64,000 nt of DNA from Chloroflexota bacterium (GCA_947479915.1 CANKAU010000009.1:1-64000), one strand, 5' to 3'; counted from the first letter of the stretch, positions 41,724-50,792 are shown. Notes: generated by a model not told the origin, from the sequence alone. Program-made: numbers and translations.

Positions 41724-42991
41724 TAGATCACCCCCGCCTGCTGGAGCGCCACGCGGTCACGCGCGCTGATGCCGAGGTGGTCGCCGTAGACCTCGTCGTT
41801 GTGTTCGCCCAGCGTCGGTGCGGGGCGCCACGCACCCAGGGGCTCGTTGCGCAGGTGGTACGGCGGTCCGGGCACATCGAACGTGCCGATGCCGGGCTGG
41901 TCGGCGGGCACGAAGAAGCCGCGCGCGCGCAACTGCGGGTCGTTGAAGACGTCGGCGTAGTCCTTCACCGGCGTGAACGGCAGGCCGCCGGTGTAGAAGA
42001 TGTCCTGCAGCTCGTTCTTCGTGCGCGAGGACAGCCACGGCTGGATCAGCGCGTCGAGCTCCTCGTGGTACTTCTGGTTCATCACCAGCCGGTTCTGGAA
42101 GCGCGCGTCTTTCGTCCACTCCGGGTTGCCGAGGATGTCGACGAAGCGCGTCCACTCGATCTTCTGCATCGCGATGAGGCGGATGTAGCCGTCAGCGCAG
42201 GGCAGGATCGCGTAGGGGTACGGGTTGCCCGCGCTGCGGCGGCCCTGCCGCACGGTGCGTCGCCCGCTGAAGATCCACTGCAGCACCGCCATGCCGGTCT
42301 GGAACGTCATCCACGCGTTCGCGCCCGACAGGTCGATCCACTCGCCCCGGCCCTCGAGGTCGCCCGCCGCCTCGGCGCGATCGGCGCCCGCGAGGGCGAG
42401 CATCACGCTGAGTCCGCCGACCACGCCGGTGAAGAAGTCCTCCTGGAAATCGGGCGGAGGCAGCGGCGCGCGGCCGGCCTCGCCCGTCGCCAGCACGAGG
42501 CCACTCATCGCGGCGACGTTGAGCCCGTAGCCCCGGTGCGAGGCGTACGGTCCGCTGTGCCCGAACGGTGTGATCGAGAGATGGATGATCGCCGGGTTTG
42601 CGCGGCGCACCTCGTCGTGCGCGAGGCCGAGGCGCGCGGCGTCCTGCGGCGCGACGTTCTCCACGAGCACGTCGGCGTCCGCGATCAGCCGCGCGAACAT
42701 CGCGCGCCCTGTCGGCGACTTGAGGTCGAGCGTGACGCCACGCTTCTTCGCGTTGAGGTAGACGAAGAGGCCACTGTGCTCGGGGTGCGGCTCGTCCTGC
42801 GGGAACGGCCCGATGAGGCGGCTTCGATCGCCGGTGCGCGGCACCTCGATCTTCAGCACGCTGGCGCCGAGATCCGCGAGGATCTTCGCGGTGAAGGGGG
42901 CGGTCACGAGGTCGCCGACCTCGACGACGCGCAGGCCCGAGAGGGGGCCGGGGAACGTCTGGGCGGTGGTGCCGGGGGCGGGCGCGGTCAT
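41723..42991 (-). CDS. CaiB/BaiF CoA-transferase (first gene of a coupled pair)
   Basis: A 422-residue class III CoA-transferase with LSGLRVVEVGDLVTAPFTAKILADLGASVLKIEV at the N-terminus and catalytic Asp185 (FQEDFFTG). It carries a longer, Ala-rich loop after that site (AGADRAEAAGDLEGRGEWIDL) than its relatives. The C-terminal half contains the usual PFTPVKDYADVFNDPQL substrate-side segment. Its stop overlaps the start of the next CaiB gene. CGGAGG lies before the ATG at 42991. It diverges from the double-hotdog dehydratase at 43132, and the two probably act in one pathway. Confidence 0.86.
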   Translation of the reverse strand: MTAPAPGTTAQTFPGPLSGLRVVEVGDLVTAPFTAKILADLGASVLKIEVPRTGDRSRLIGPFPQDEPHPEHSGLFVYLNAKKRGVTLDLKSPTGRAMFARLIADADVLVENVAPQDAARLGLAHDEVRRANPAIIHLSITPFGHSGPYASHRGYGLNVAAMSGLVLATGEAGRAPLPPPDFQEDFFTGVVGGLSVMLALAGADRAEAAGDLEGRGEWIDLSGANAWMTFQTGMAVLQWIFSGRRTVRQGRRSAGNPYPYAILPCADGYIRLIAMQKIEWTRFVDILGNPEWTKDARFQNRLVMNQKYHEELDALIQPWLSSRTKNELQDIFYTGGLPFTPVKDYADVFNDPQLRARGFFVPADQPGIGTFDVPGPPYHLRNEPLGAWRPAPTLGEHNDEVYGDHLGISARDRVALQQAGVI

Positions 42992-43131
42992 GGGGATCGG
43001 CCTCCGAGCGGGTGCACGGTCGGTGCGCCGGTTGTAGGAGGTGGGAGCCACGATCACCAGCAAAACCTTGTTTGACAGGCCATTGGCCCCACGGTAGACC
43101 GGGCAAACCGCACGCCTCGGGAGGCCCGTCC

Positions 43132-44400
43132 ATGACCCAGCAGGAACCGACCGCACCCGTCGTGAAGGAGCAGGAGTACGGCGCGTACGCCTCCGGCGAG
43201 GCGGAGCGCGAGATCACGGACGAGATGATCGCGCTCGCGAAGAGCCGCGTCGGCGCTGAGCGCGCGATCCGTCGCAACAAGTGGAACACCGAGGCGACCC
43301 GCGACGCGATCCGCCACTACGCGGAGTCGCTGGGCATGGACAACCCGCTCTACTCCGACCCGGACTACGCGAAGACCACGCGCTGGCGCGGCATCATTGG
43401 CCCGCCCACGTTCTTCGAGACCGTCGGCGTTCCCGAGCAACGCGAGTGGACCGCCGAGGAGATCGAGCGGTCGCGCGACGCACTCTCCGGCATCCACACG
43501 TGGTACGCGGGAACGCACACGCAGTTCCTGCTGCCCGTGTACCCGGGCGACGTACTGACCCCGCGCTCGTTCCAGGGCGACATCGTCGAGAAGCGCAGCC
43601 AGTTCACCGGCCGTACGGTGCTCGCCTACAACTGCGAGGAGCTGTGGAACCAGCGCGGCGAGCTCGTGGTGCGACGCACCACCTCGAACATCCGGGGTGG
43701 GCGGCAGAAGGAGTGGGGCGAGCGCGAGAAGTACGCCGCGATCGAACCGCAGACCTACACCTCCGAGGACATCGAGCGGATCGATGCCGAGTACGAGCGG
43801 ATGGAGATCCGCGGCGCGAACCCCCGCTACTACGAGGACGTGAACGTCGGGGATGAGCTGACGCCCACGGTCTACGGGCCGCTCACCGTCACGGACATGC
43901 TGGCGTTCGCCTCCGGCCTCGGCATCCAGATGCGCGGATCGCTCGCGCACAAGCTCGCCTACGACCAGCGCAAGAAAATCCCGCGCGCGTATCTGCTGAA
44001 CAGCTCCGGCATCCCCGACCTGATCGAGGCCGTGCACTGGGACAACGGCATCGCTCAGCGCACCGGCAACCCAGTTGCGTACGACTACGGCTCCCAGCGC
44101 ATCGCCTTCGCCACGCACGTCCTCACCAACTGGATGGGCGACGACGGTTGGCTGCGCATGATCGACAACCAGATCCGCCGATTCGTCTACCTCGGTGACA
44201 CGGAGTGGGCGAAGGGGCGCGTCACCGGCAAGCGCCAGGAGAACGGCGAGTCGATCGTCGAGATCGAGGTCTGGCTGGAAGACCAGCGCGGCCGCGTGAC
44301 CGCCCCCGGCCGCGCCGAGGTGATGCTGCCGTCGCGCGAGCTCGGCCCCGTGCAACTCCCGCCGAAGTTCACCAGCCCGCCGCCGGGCTGGTACTCCTAG
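43132..44400 (+). CDS. Double-hotdog MaoC-like acyl dehydratase
   Basis: A 422-residue protein with two hotdog domains: an N-terminal FAS1-like dehydratase domain (about 45-215) and a C-terminal MaoC-like domain (about 245-410). The first contains YAESLGMDNPLYSDPDYAK, where the canonical GDxNPxH reads GMDNPLY, so its His is Tyr. The second has VAYDYGSQRIAFATHVLTNWMGDDGWLR, a block I associate with large dehydratases in CaiB neighbourhoods. It probably hydrates or dehydrates a CoA thioester made by the flanking CoA-transferases. GGGAGG precedes the ATG at 43132. Confidence 0.78.
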   Translation: MTQQEPTAPVVKEQEYGAYASGEAEREITDEMIALAKSRVGAERAIRRNKWNTEATRDAIRHYAESLGMDNPLYSDPDYAKTTRWRGIIGPPTFFETVGVPEQREWTAEEIERSRDALSGIHTWYAGTHTQFLLPVYPGDVLTPRSFQGDIVEKRSQFTGRTVLAYNCEELWNQRGELVVRRTTSNIRGGRQKEWGEREKYAAIEPQTYTSEDIERIDAEYERMEIRGANPRYYEDVNVGDELTPTVYGPLTVTDMLAFASGLGIQMRGSLAHKLAYDQRKKIPRAYLLNSSGIPDLIEAVHWDNGIAQRTGNPVAYDYGSQRIAFATHVLTNWMGDDGWLRMIDNQIRRFVYLGDTEWAKGRVTGKRQENGESIVEIEVWLEDQRGRVTAPGRAEVMLPSRELGPVQLPPKFTSPPPGWYS

Positions 44401-44416
44401 CGCTCGCGGCACGCGG

Positions 44417-44422
44417 TAGACT
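44417..44422 (+). promoter_or_regulatory. -10 box TAGACT, leaderless promoter
   Basis: TAGACT is followed by 8 nt and the ATG at 44431, with no ribosome-binding site. The spacing matches that upstream of nurA. Confidence 0.55.
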
Positions 44423-44430
44423 CGCGACCC

Positions 44431-45639
44431 ATGGGCATCTTCGACGGCATTCGCATCCTGGAATTCAGCCCGTTCATCAGCGGGGCGTACTGCGCCAAGC
44501 TCTTCGGCGACCTCGGGGCGGAGGTCATCAAGTTCGAGGAACCGCGAGGCGGTGACTGGACGCGCCGCGAGGGCCCGTTCCCCGGGGACGTCCCGAACCA
44601 GGAGGCCAGCGGCCTCTTCCTCAACCTGAACACGAACAAGCTCGGCGTCACGCTCGACCCCGCGACGCCCGAAGGTCGTGCCGTGTTCCTGCGGCTCGCG
44701 CAGAGCGCGGACGTGCTCATCGACGGGCAGGCGCCCGGCACGCTGGCCGCGCTCGGCCTCGACTACGCCACGCTCTCCGCCGCAAACCCGAGGCTGATCG
44801 TCGCAGCGGTGTCGCCGTTCGGGCAGACCGGGCCGTACCGCGATTACACCGCCTACCACCTCAACCTGTTCCACGCGGGCGGCGAGGGCTTCGTGATGCC
44901 GGGCGGCTACGCGAACGACCTGCACCCCGACCGCGAGCCCGTCGCCGGTCCCGCGCACCTCGCGGAGTGCGATGGCGGCGTGATCGCCGCGAGCCCGATC
45001 GCTGCCGCGCTGCTGTGGCGCGAGATGACCGGCGAGGGCCAGTTCATCGACGTGTCGGTCCACGAGGGGCTGCTGCTGCTCTCCGGCGTCGAGATCGAGC
45101 GATACGCCGACGACGGTGTCCTCGACACGCGCGCCACGAGGAACGTGCCAGGCGGCGTGATCCCCGCGAAGGACGGCTACGTCGTCCTCGACGGGCGCGC
45201 GGACGACATGTGGAACGCGATGGTCGGGGTGATGGGCAACCCGGAGTGGGCGCAGGCGCCCGAGTTCCAGGACCGCATGTGGCGCACCCGCAACTACCAG
45301 GTGCTCCGCGAGGGCCTGAGCGACTGGGCGAGCACCCGCAGCGCGGAGGAGATCTTCCACGAGACGCAGCGCGCGGGCATCGCCACCGCCGCCTGCTACA
45401 CCGCCGAGGACTTCTTCCGCTCCGCCCAGACCGAGGCGCGCGGGTTCCTCGTCGAGATCGCGCACCCGGTCGCGGGGACGTTCCGGTACCCCTCGTGGCC
45501 GTACCAGTTCGCCGGCATCACGAAGCCCGACTACCGCCCCGCGCCGACGCTCGGCCAGCACACTGCGAGCGTGCTGGCGTCCATCGGGTACGGTGAGGGC
45601 GACCTCGCGGCGCTGCGCGCGGCGGGGGCGATCGCATGA
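44431..45639 (+). CDS. CaiB/BaiF CoA-transferase family protein with Glu at the catalytic Asp position
   Basis: A 402-residue CaiB/BaiF protein, with GIRILEFSPFISGAYCAKLFGDLGAEVIKFEEP at the N-terminus. Aligned on the LLWREMTGEGQ block, the catalytic position is Glu179 (LAECDGG), with Asp181 two residues later. Either the acid has changed or the loop has shifted. It is the first gene of a coupled pair, and its TGA overlaps the ATG of the next CaiB gene (45636-45639). A leaderless promoter precedes it, only 16 nt past the dehydratase stop. Transcription may therefore restart here independently of that gene. Confidence 0.84.
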   Translation: MGIFDGIRILEFSPFISGAYCAKLFGDLGAEVIKFEEPRGGDWTRREGPFPGDVPNQEASGLFLNLNTNKLGVTLDPATPEGRAVFLRLAQSADVLIDGQAPGTLAALGLDYATLSAANPRLIVAAVSPFGQTGPYRDYTAYHLNLFHAGGEGFVMPGGYANDLHPDREPVAGPAHLAECDGGVIAASPIAAALLWREMTGEGQFIDVSVHEGLLLLSGVEIERYADDGVLDTRATRNVPGGVIPAKDGYVVLDGRADDMWNAMVGVMGNPEWAQAPEFQDRMWRTRNYQVLREGLSDWASTRSAEEIFHETQRAGIATAACYTAEDFFRSAQTEARGFLVEIAHPVAGTFRYPSWPYQFAGITKPDYRPAPTLGQHTASVLASIGYGEGDLAALRAAGAIA

Positions 45640-46892
45640 TGACCGATACGCCTCAACCATCCGGCGCGCCCGAGGTGGGCGACGTGCGCGCACCGCTGAG
45701 GGGTATCCGTGTCCTCGACTTCTGCGCGATCTACGCCGGCCCGTTCGCGTGCAGCACGCTGGGGATGCTCGGTGCGGACGTCATCCGCATCGAGAGTTCC
45801 GCGCGCCTCGAGCAGCTGCGGCACAGCCGATCGAACCCGCCGGCCGACTGGCCGTCCAAGAACGCTCCTGGCTTCCACGTCCTGAACCACAACAAGCGCA
45901 GCATCACCCTGAACCTGCGAGAGCCGCGCTCGATCGAGCTGATCAAGCGCCTCGCCGCAGTCAGCGACGTGGTCATCGAGAACTTCCGCCCCGGCGTCAT
46001 GCAAAAGCTCGGTCTCGGCTACGACGCACTGCGCGAGGTGAACCCGCGCATCATCATGACCTCGATGGCCGCGATGGGTGACAGCGGCCCGGAGCGGGAG
46101 TACGGCGCGCTGGCGACCACCTTCTCCGCGCTGGCCGGCCTCAGTCACATGACGGGCTACGCCGATGGCGCACCCACCGAGTACCGAGGATCCTCGGACT
46201 TCCGCAGCGGCTTCATCGGCGTGTTCGCCACGCTGGCCGCGATCTACCACCGGCAGCGGACCGGCGAGGGCACGCGCATCGATCTCGCTGCACGCGACGC
46301 GCTGGCCTCGCTCATCGGCGACACGCTGATGGACTACTCGATGAACGGCCGTGTGCGGAAGCGCGACGGCAACCACAGCACCTCGATGGCTCCGCACGGC
46401 GTGTACCGCTGTGCTGGTGACGACCACTGGGTGTCGATCGCCGTGGGCACCGAGGACGAGTGGCGGCGCTTCGCTGTCGCGATCGATCAGCCGGCGCTCG
46501 CGACGGATCCGCGCTTTGCCGACGCGGCCGCGCGGGTCGCGCACCGCGATGACCTCGACGCGATCGTGACCGCGTGGACGTCCTCGCGCGCGGACTACGA
46601 GGTGATGCGCGTCCTGCAGAAGGCCGGTGTCGCCGCGATGCCCTCGATGCGTTCCGATCAGATCGTGGACGACCCGCACCTCGCGGAGCGCGCGTTCATC
46701 CAGCGGCTGAAGCATGACCTCGTTGGCCCCATCACGCTCATGAACGTGCCGTGGAAGATGTCGGGCAGCCCCGGGCATCCGCCGCAGCCCGGCCCGATGC
46801 TGGGCGAGCACAACCGCGAGGTCTTCGGCGGCCTCCTCGGCCTGTCCGACGAGGAGATCGCAGCGCTCGCCGCAGAGCGCGTGATCTTCTAG
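45636..46892 (+). CDS. CaiB/BaiF CoA-transferase (second gene of a coupled pair)
   Basis: A 418-residue class III CoA-transferase. Residues 20-55 read LRGIRVLDFCAIYAGPFACSTLGMLGADVIRIES, and the catalytic Asp is Asp188 (GSSDFRSG). It overlaps the upstream CaiB gene by 4 nt, with two consecutive in-frame ATGs at 45636 and 45639. The upstream partner has Glu at this site, so this is the subunit more surely able to form the aspartyl intermediate. A transporter gene starts 46 nt later with its own promoter. Confidence 0.86.
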   Translation: MMTDTPQPSGAPEVGDVRAPLRGIRVLDFCAIYAGPFACSTLGMLGADVIRIESSARLEQLRHSRSNPPADWPSKNAPGFHVLNHNKRSITLNLREPRSIELIKRLAAVSDVVIENFRPGVMQKLGLGYDALREVNPRIIMTSMAAMGDSGPEREYGALATTFSALAGLSHMTGYADGAPTEYRGSSDFRSGFIGVFATLAAIYHRQRTGEGTRIDLAARDALASLIGDTLMDYSMNGRVRKRDGNHSTSMAPHGVYRCAGDDHWVSIAVGTEDEWRRFAVAIDQPALATDPRFADAAARVAHRDDLDAIVTAWTSSRADYEVMRVLQKAGVAAMPSMRSDQIVDDPHLAERAFIQRLKHDLVGPITLMNVPWKMSGSPGHPPQPGPMLGEHNREVFGGLLGLSDEEIAALAAERVIF

Positions 46893-46926
46893 CGCCTCGA
46901 TCCTCGCCCGCTACGGACAACCGTCG

Positions 46927-46932
46927 TAGGGT
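46927..46932 (+). promoter_or_regulatory. -10 box TAGGGT, leaderless promoter
   Basis: TAGGGT ends 6 nt before the GTG at 46939 with no ribosome-binding site. Confidence 0.5.
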
Positions 46933-46938
46933 TCGAGG

Positions 46939-48228
46939 GTGAACGCCGTCGCCCCGCCGCCGACTCGCCCGCGCATCTTCCGCGGCTGGTGGATCGTCGC
47001 GACCTGCTTCCTCTCGCAGCACTTCGCCACGAGCGCAGGGGGCTGGGTCTTCGGCATCCTGATCGCGCCGATGGGCCTCGAGCTGGGATGGAGCCGCACG
47101 GAGATCGTCACCGCGATCACGCTGGCGACGCTCCTTGGCGGATTCCTCGCAGCGATGCTTGGCCCGGTGGTCGATCGCTACGGGCCGCGCGTGCTGATGA
47201 CCGTGTCGCTGCTGGCGGGCGGCACCGCGCTCATCCTGCTCTCCGGCGTCCACACGAGGTGGCAGTACTACGCCATCTGGGCGCTGTATGGCGTCGCCTC
47301 GCTGGGCTTCAACCTCCTCGGGCCGGTCGTCGCTCTCGCCAACTGGTTCGTGCGACGGCGGTCGGTCGCGTTCATGTTCTTCACGGCCGGCTCCGCGACA
47401 GCGGGCATCGCGCTCGCTCCGTTGATGGGGCAGGTCGAGGCGGCCTACGGCTGGCGGTTCGTCTGGCTGCTGATGGGCATCATCGTCTGCTCCATCGCGC
47501 CGCTGGCGTGGATCACGATCCGTCGCCGCCCCGACGACCTGGGCCTGCTCCCCGACGGCGACCTTGAGCCGCCCGCCCGCGGAGCGTCCGAGGCGGTCGC
47601 GGGGTACGGTCGCGAATGGACGGTGCGCGAGGCGCTGCACACGCGCGCGTTCTGGCTGACGACGATCGGCTTCACGCTCATCGGCCTGCCGCAGTGGTCG
47701 ATCTTCGTGCACATGGCGCCGTACATCGTGTCGAAGGGGTTCAGCCCGCAGGAGGGCGCGCTGGTGGTCAGCGTGTACGGCGTCGGGGTCCTGAGCGGCC
47801 GGCCGCTGTACTCGTACATCATCCAGCACTACGGCATTCACGCCGCGTTGCTGACCTTCGGATCGTTCTACGGCGCGACGATCCTCATCTTCACGCTGCC
47901 CCACACGCTCCTGATGTTCGAGGTGACCGGCGTCATCCTCGGCGTCGCGATCGCGGGCGGGCAGCAGCTGCAGGCACAGGCGTTCCCGGACTATTTCGGG
48001 CGGAACGTCGTGGGGACGCTGCAGGGCTACTCGGGCATCGCGCTCACGGTGACGCGGGCGGTGGGGCCGCTGGTCGCGGCGTTCGCGTACGACCGTAGCG
48101 GCTCCTATGTGGTCACGTTCGTTGCGTTTGGCGTCGCGTGCTTCCTCGGCGTGGGCGTCTTTCTCCTCGGTCCGCCGCCTGTGCACCCCGATGACCGCGC
48201 GGCGACCGAGCGAGCAACGGCCGTCTAG
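46939..48228 (+). CDS. MFS transporter, paralogue of the 8448 gene
   Basis: A 429-residue transporter with 12 predicted helices. It starts FRGWWIVATCFLSQHFATSAGGWVFGILIAPMG and shares long blocks with the 8448-9710 protein (LALANWFVRRR, RRRPDDLGLLPDGD, FVHMAPYIVS, FPDYFGRNVVGTL). Both paralogues are next to CaiB genes. In the MCT/OxlT-like branch, monocarboxylates or dicarboxylates are carried, which fits feeding acids to CoA-transferases. The GTG at 46939 is set by the -10 box directly upstream. Confidence 0.85.
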   Translation: MNAVAPPPTRPRIFRGWWIVATCFLSQHFATSAGGWVFGILIAPMGLELGWSRTEIVTAITLATLLGGFLAAMLGPVVDRYGPRVLMTVSLLAGGTALILLSGVHTRWQYYAIWALYGVASLGFNLLGPVVALANWFVRRRSVAFMFFTAGSATAGIALAPLMGQVEAAYGWRFVWLLMGIIVCSIAPLAWITIRRRPDDLGLLPDGDLEPPARGASEAVAGYGREWTVREALHTRAFWLTTIGFTLIGLPQWSIFVHMAPYIVSKGFSPQEGALVVSVYGVGVLSGRPLYSYIIQHYGIHAALLTFGSFYGATILIFTLPHTLLMFEVTGVILGVAIAGGQQLQAQAFPDYFGRNVVGTLQGYSGIALTVTRAVGPLVAAFAYDRSGSYVVTFVAFGVACFLGVGVFLLGPPPVHPDDRAATERATAV

Positions 48229-48286
48229 CGGCACCAGCGGCCCGAGGTCGCACGAGCGCCCCATGACTCCGCAGCGACGTCGCGTG

Positions 48287-48292
48287 TATCGT
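48287..48292 (+). promoter_or_regulatory. -10 box TATCGT, leaderless promoter
   Basis: TATCGT ends 7 nt before the GTG at 48300 with no ribosome-binding site. Confidence 0.5.
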
Positions 48293-48299
48293 GCGGGTG

Positions 48300-49619
48300 G
48301 TGAACGACTCGTCACCCCCCGTCGCCGGGCAGCCTCCCGAGAGGGCGCATCTCCACCGCACCGTCGGCCTGTTCGGTGCGTCCGTATCCGGCATCGCGAT
48401 CGTCCTGGGCGCCGGCATCTACGTGCTGGTCGGCCAGGCCGCTGGCCTCAGCGGCAACGCCGTGTGGGCCGCGTTCGTCGTGGCGGCACTCCTGGCCGCC
48501 GGTACCGGCCTCTCCTACGCCGAACTCAGCTCGATGTTCCCCGAGGCGGGCGCCGCGGCCGCCTACGCGAAGGAGGCGTTCGGATCGCGTGTGGCGTTTG
48601 TCACGGGGTGGATGGATGTCACCGTGAACGCGATCGCCGCGCCGGCGGTCGCCCTCGGCTTCGGCAGCTACCTCGGCACGTTCACCGGGCTATCGCCGAC
48701 GCTGATTGCGGTCGTCGTGCTCCTGGTCTGTGCTGGCATCGTGCTGCTCGGCGTTGGCCAGACCGTGGGCATCGCCGCCGTCTTCGCTGTGATCGAAGTC
48801 GTCGGGCTGCTGTTCGTCATCGTCGTCGGTGCTCCGAGACTGGGAGACGTCGACCTGCTCGTGGTGCACAACGGGATGGCGGGACTCCTCGGCGGCGCCG
48901 CGTTGGTCTTCTTCGCCTACGAGGGGTTCGAGGAGATCGCGACGCTGTCGGAAGAGGTGAAGAACCCGACGCGCACGATCCCGATCGCGCTTCTCGTGTC
49001 GGTGGTCGTGACCACCGTCATCTACGCGCTGGTCTGCGCGGTCGTGGTTTCCGTGGTGCCGTGGCAGGAGTTGGCGACCTCGGATGCGCCGCTCGCGGAC
49101 GTGGTCGCTCGTCTCCTGGGGGATCGCTTCGCGCGTGGGATCTCCTTCGTCGCGCTGTTTGCTACGGGGAACACGGTGCTCCTCGTGCTCGCGACCGGGC
49201 CGCGGGCGATTTACGGCATGGCGAACCGCGGGCTGCTGCCCGCCGTGTTCGGGCGCGTCTGGGCAGCACGAGGTACCCCGTGGGTCGCGATCCTCGCCGT
49301 TACGGGGGTCGCGCTGGTGTTCGCCGTCTCCGGCGACATCAGTTTCGTAGCACAGGTGACGAACTTCGCGGTCTTCTCGCTCTTCGTCGTGGTGAACGGA
49401 ACCGTGATGCGCCTGCGGTTCACGCAGCCCGAGCGCATCCGCCCCTTCTGCGTGCGCCCCGCGTTCCTCGGCGTGCCGATGCCGTCGCTCGTCGGCCTCG
49501 TCGGTGCGCTCGTGCTGTCGATGTACATGGACGGGCACGCGCTGCTCGTCGGCGTGGGCGCCCTGGCGCTCGGCCTGGTGCTGTCCTTCGTGCTCGTACC
49601 GTCCGAGGACGCGCGCTAG
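48300..49619 (+). CDS. APC-superfamily amino-acid permease
   Basis: About 439 residues with 12 predicted helices. Helix 1 has the unwound APC motif ASVSGIAIVLGAGIYVLVG (about 26-44), helix 2 has LSYAELSSMFPEAGAAAAYAKEAFG, and helix 6 has FFAYEGFEEIATLSEEVKNPTRTIP. It likely imports an amino acid or amine with protons. GTG codons at 48291, 48297 and 48300 are in frame. I prefer 48300 because the -10 box at 48287-48292 predicts transcription starting there. Substrate unknown. Confidence 0.85.
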   Translation: MNDSSPPVAGQPPERAHLHRTVGLFGASVSGIAIVLGAGIYVLVGQAAGLSGNAVWAAFVVAALLAAGTGLSYAELSSMFPEAGAAAAYAKEAFGSRVAFVTGWMDVTVNAIAAPAVALGFGSYLGTFTGLSPTLIAVVVLLVCAGIVLLGVGQTVGIAAVFAVIEVVGLLFVIVVGAPRLGDVDLLVVHNGMAGLLGGAALVFFAYEGFEEIATLSEEVKNPTRTIPIALLVSVVVTTVIYALVCAVVVSVVPWQELATSDAPLADVVARLLGDRFARGISFVALFATGNTVLLVLATGPRAIYGMANRGLLPAVFGRVWAARGTPWVAILAVTGVALVFAVSGDISFVAQVTNFAVFSLFVVVNGTVMRLRFTQPERIRPFCVRPAFLGVPMPSLVGLVGALVLSMYMDGHALLVGVGALALGLVLSFVLVPSEDAR

Positions 49620-49769
49620 GTCACCGCATCCCCGGCGTCGCGGGCTTCGGCGACCCGTCACGGATGTGATTGCGCGCTGGGGCGATCAACCCCTGTGCTA
49701 ACGTACCGATCCTGTGCGATGGCACGTCGAGCGGGCTCGTCCCCGGCGTGCGCAAGACGGGAGCGGTGG

Positions 49770-50792
49770 ATGCAGTTCGGTTCGTTCTTCCTCGCCGGGT
49801 CGGCCACGCGCGAGGACTCGAAGGTCGTCATGAAGCGACTCCTGCAGTTCGTGCAGGACAGCGAGGAACTCGGCTACGACTCCGTCTGGTTCGCCGAGCA
49901 TCACTTCTCGAACTACGGCTACATCCCGAACCCGCTGATCATGTCCGCGCACATGGCGAGGGAGACCGAGCGCATCCGCCTGGGCACCGCGGTCCTCGTC
50001 CTGCCGTTCTGGAACCCGCTCCGCGTCGCGGAGGACATTGCCCTCACCGACCAGTTGACCGACGGGCGGCTCGAGGTTGGCGTGGCGCGCGGCTACCAGC
50101 CGTTCGAGTTCCGCCGCTTTGGCCTGAGCCACGACGACGCCCGGGAGCGCACCGACGAGGTGCTGACGATCCTGTTGAAGGCGCTCACCTCCGACTCCTT
50201 CTCGTTCTCCGGGCGCTACCACGAGATCCCGGAGGTCACGATCTTCCCCCGATCGGCGCAGACGCCGCACCCGCCGCTCTGGCTCGCCGCGCACACGCAG
50301 GAGTCGTTCGAGGTGGCCGCGCGGCACGGCCTCCGCGCGTTCACCACGAACTCCGGGCGCCCCGTCTCGAACCTCAAGGAGGGCTGGGACAACTACCTCG
50401 CCGCGCGCGCGAAGTACCCAACGGCGCCGGAGGACTTCGGGGTGCAGGTGCAGGTGATCGTCGCGGACACGGACGCCGAGGCGAAGAAGCACATGGGCGC
50501 GTTCCTGTACCAGACGCGCCAGGTGTCCACGCTCCGCGGCGGCCACGAGCACGTGGTGTCCGGCGTCTCGGAGCCGATGCCGTTCGAGGGCGAGCCGACC
50601 CTCGACGAGATGTTCGAGTACCGCACGCTCTCCGGATCGCCGGAGACCGTGATCCGCAAACTGAAGGAGTACCAGGCGGTCGCGCCGATGTCGCTCCTGA
50701 ACTGCGTCTTCCACGGCGGAGACATGCCCGCCGATGTGGCCCGCCACTCCATGCGCCTCTTCGCGCAGGAGGTGATGCCGCACTTCCAGTAG
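49770..50792 (+). CDS. LLM class flavin-dependent oxidoreductase
   Basis: A 340-residue luciferase-like oxidoreductase. Landmarks are YDSVWFAEHHFSNYGYIPNPLIM (about 36-58, the AEHHF motif of bacterial luciferase-like monooxygenases), IRLGTAVLVLPFWNPLRVAEDIA (about 72-94) and DQLTDGRLEVGVARGY. It is a paralogue of the 3013 protein but has a fuller AEHHF motif. The reduced flavin must come from a reductase encoded elsewhere. GGGAG before the ATG at 49770 supports the start. The gene stands alone between a permease and the lipid-type operon. Confidence 0.83.
   Translation: MQFGSFFLAGSATREDSKVVMKRLLQFVQDSEELGYDSVWFAEHHFSNYGYIPNPLIMSAHMARETERIRLGTAVLVLPFWNPLRVAEDIALTDQLTDGRLEVGVARGYQPFEFRRFGLSHDDARERTDEVLTILLKALTSDSFSFSGRYHEIPEVTIFPRSAQTPHPPLWLAAHTQESFEVAARHGLRAFTTNSGRPVSNLKEGWDNYLAARAKYPTAPEDFGVQVQVIVADTDAEAKKHMGAFLYQTRQVSTLRGGHEHVVSGVSEPMPFEGEPTLDEMFEYRTLSGSPETVIRKLKEYQAVAPMSLLNCVFHGGDMPADVARHSMRLFAQEVMPHFQ

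Noticed and set aside
43054-45693. An 879-codon minus-strand frame across the dehydratase and CaiB genes
   Set aside because: It spans two real plus-strand genes and the gap between them, and shows only GC-driven composition. No domain is visible.
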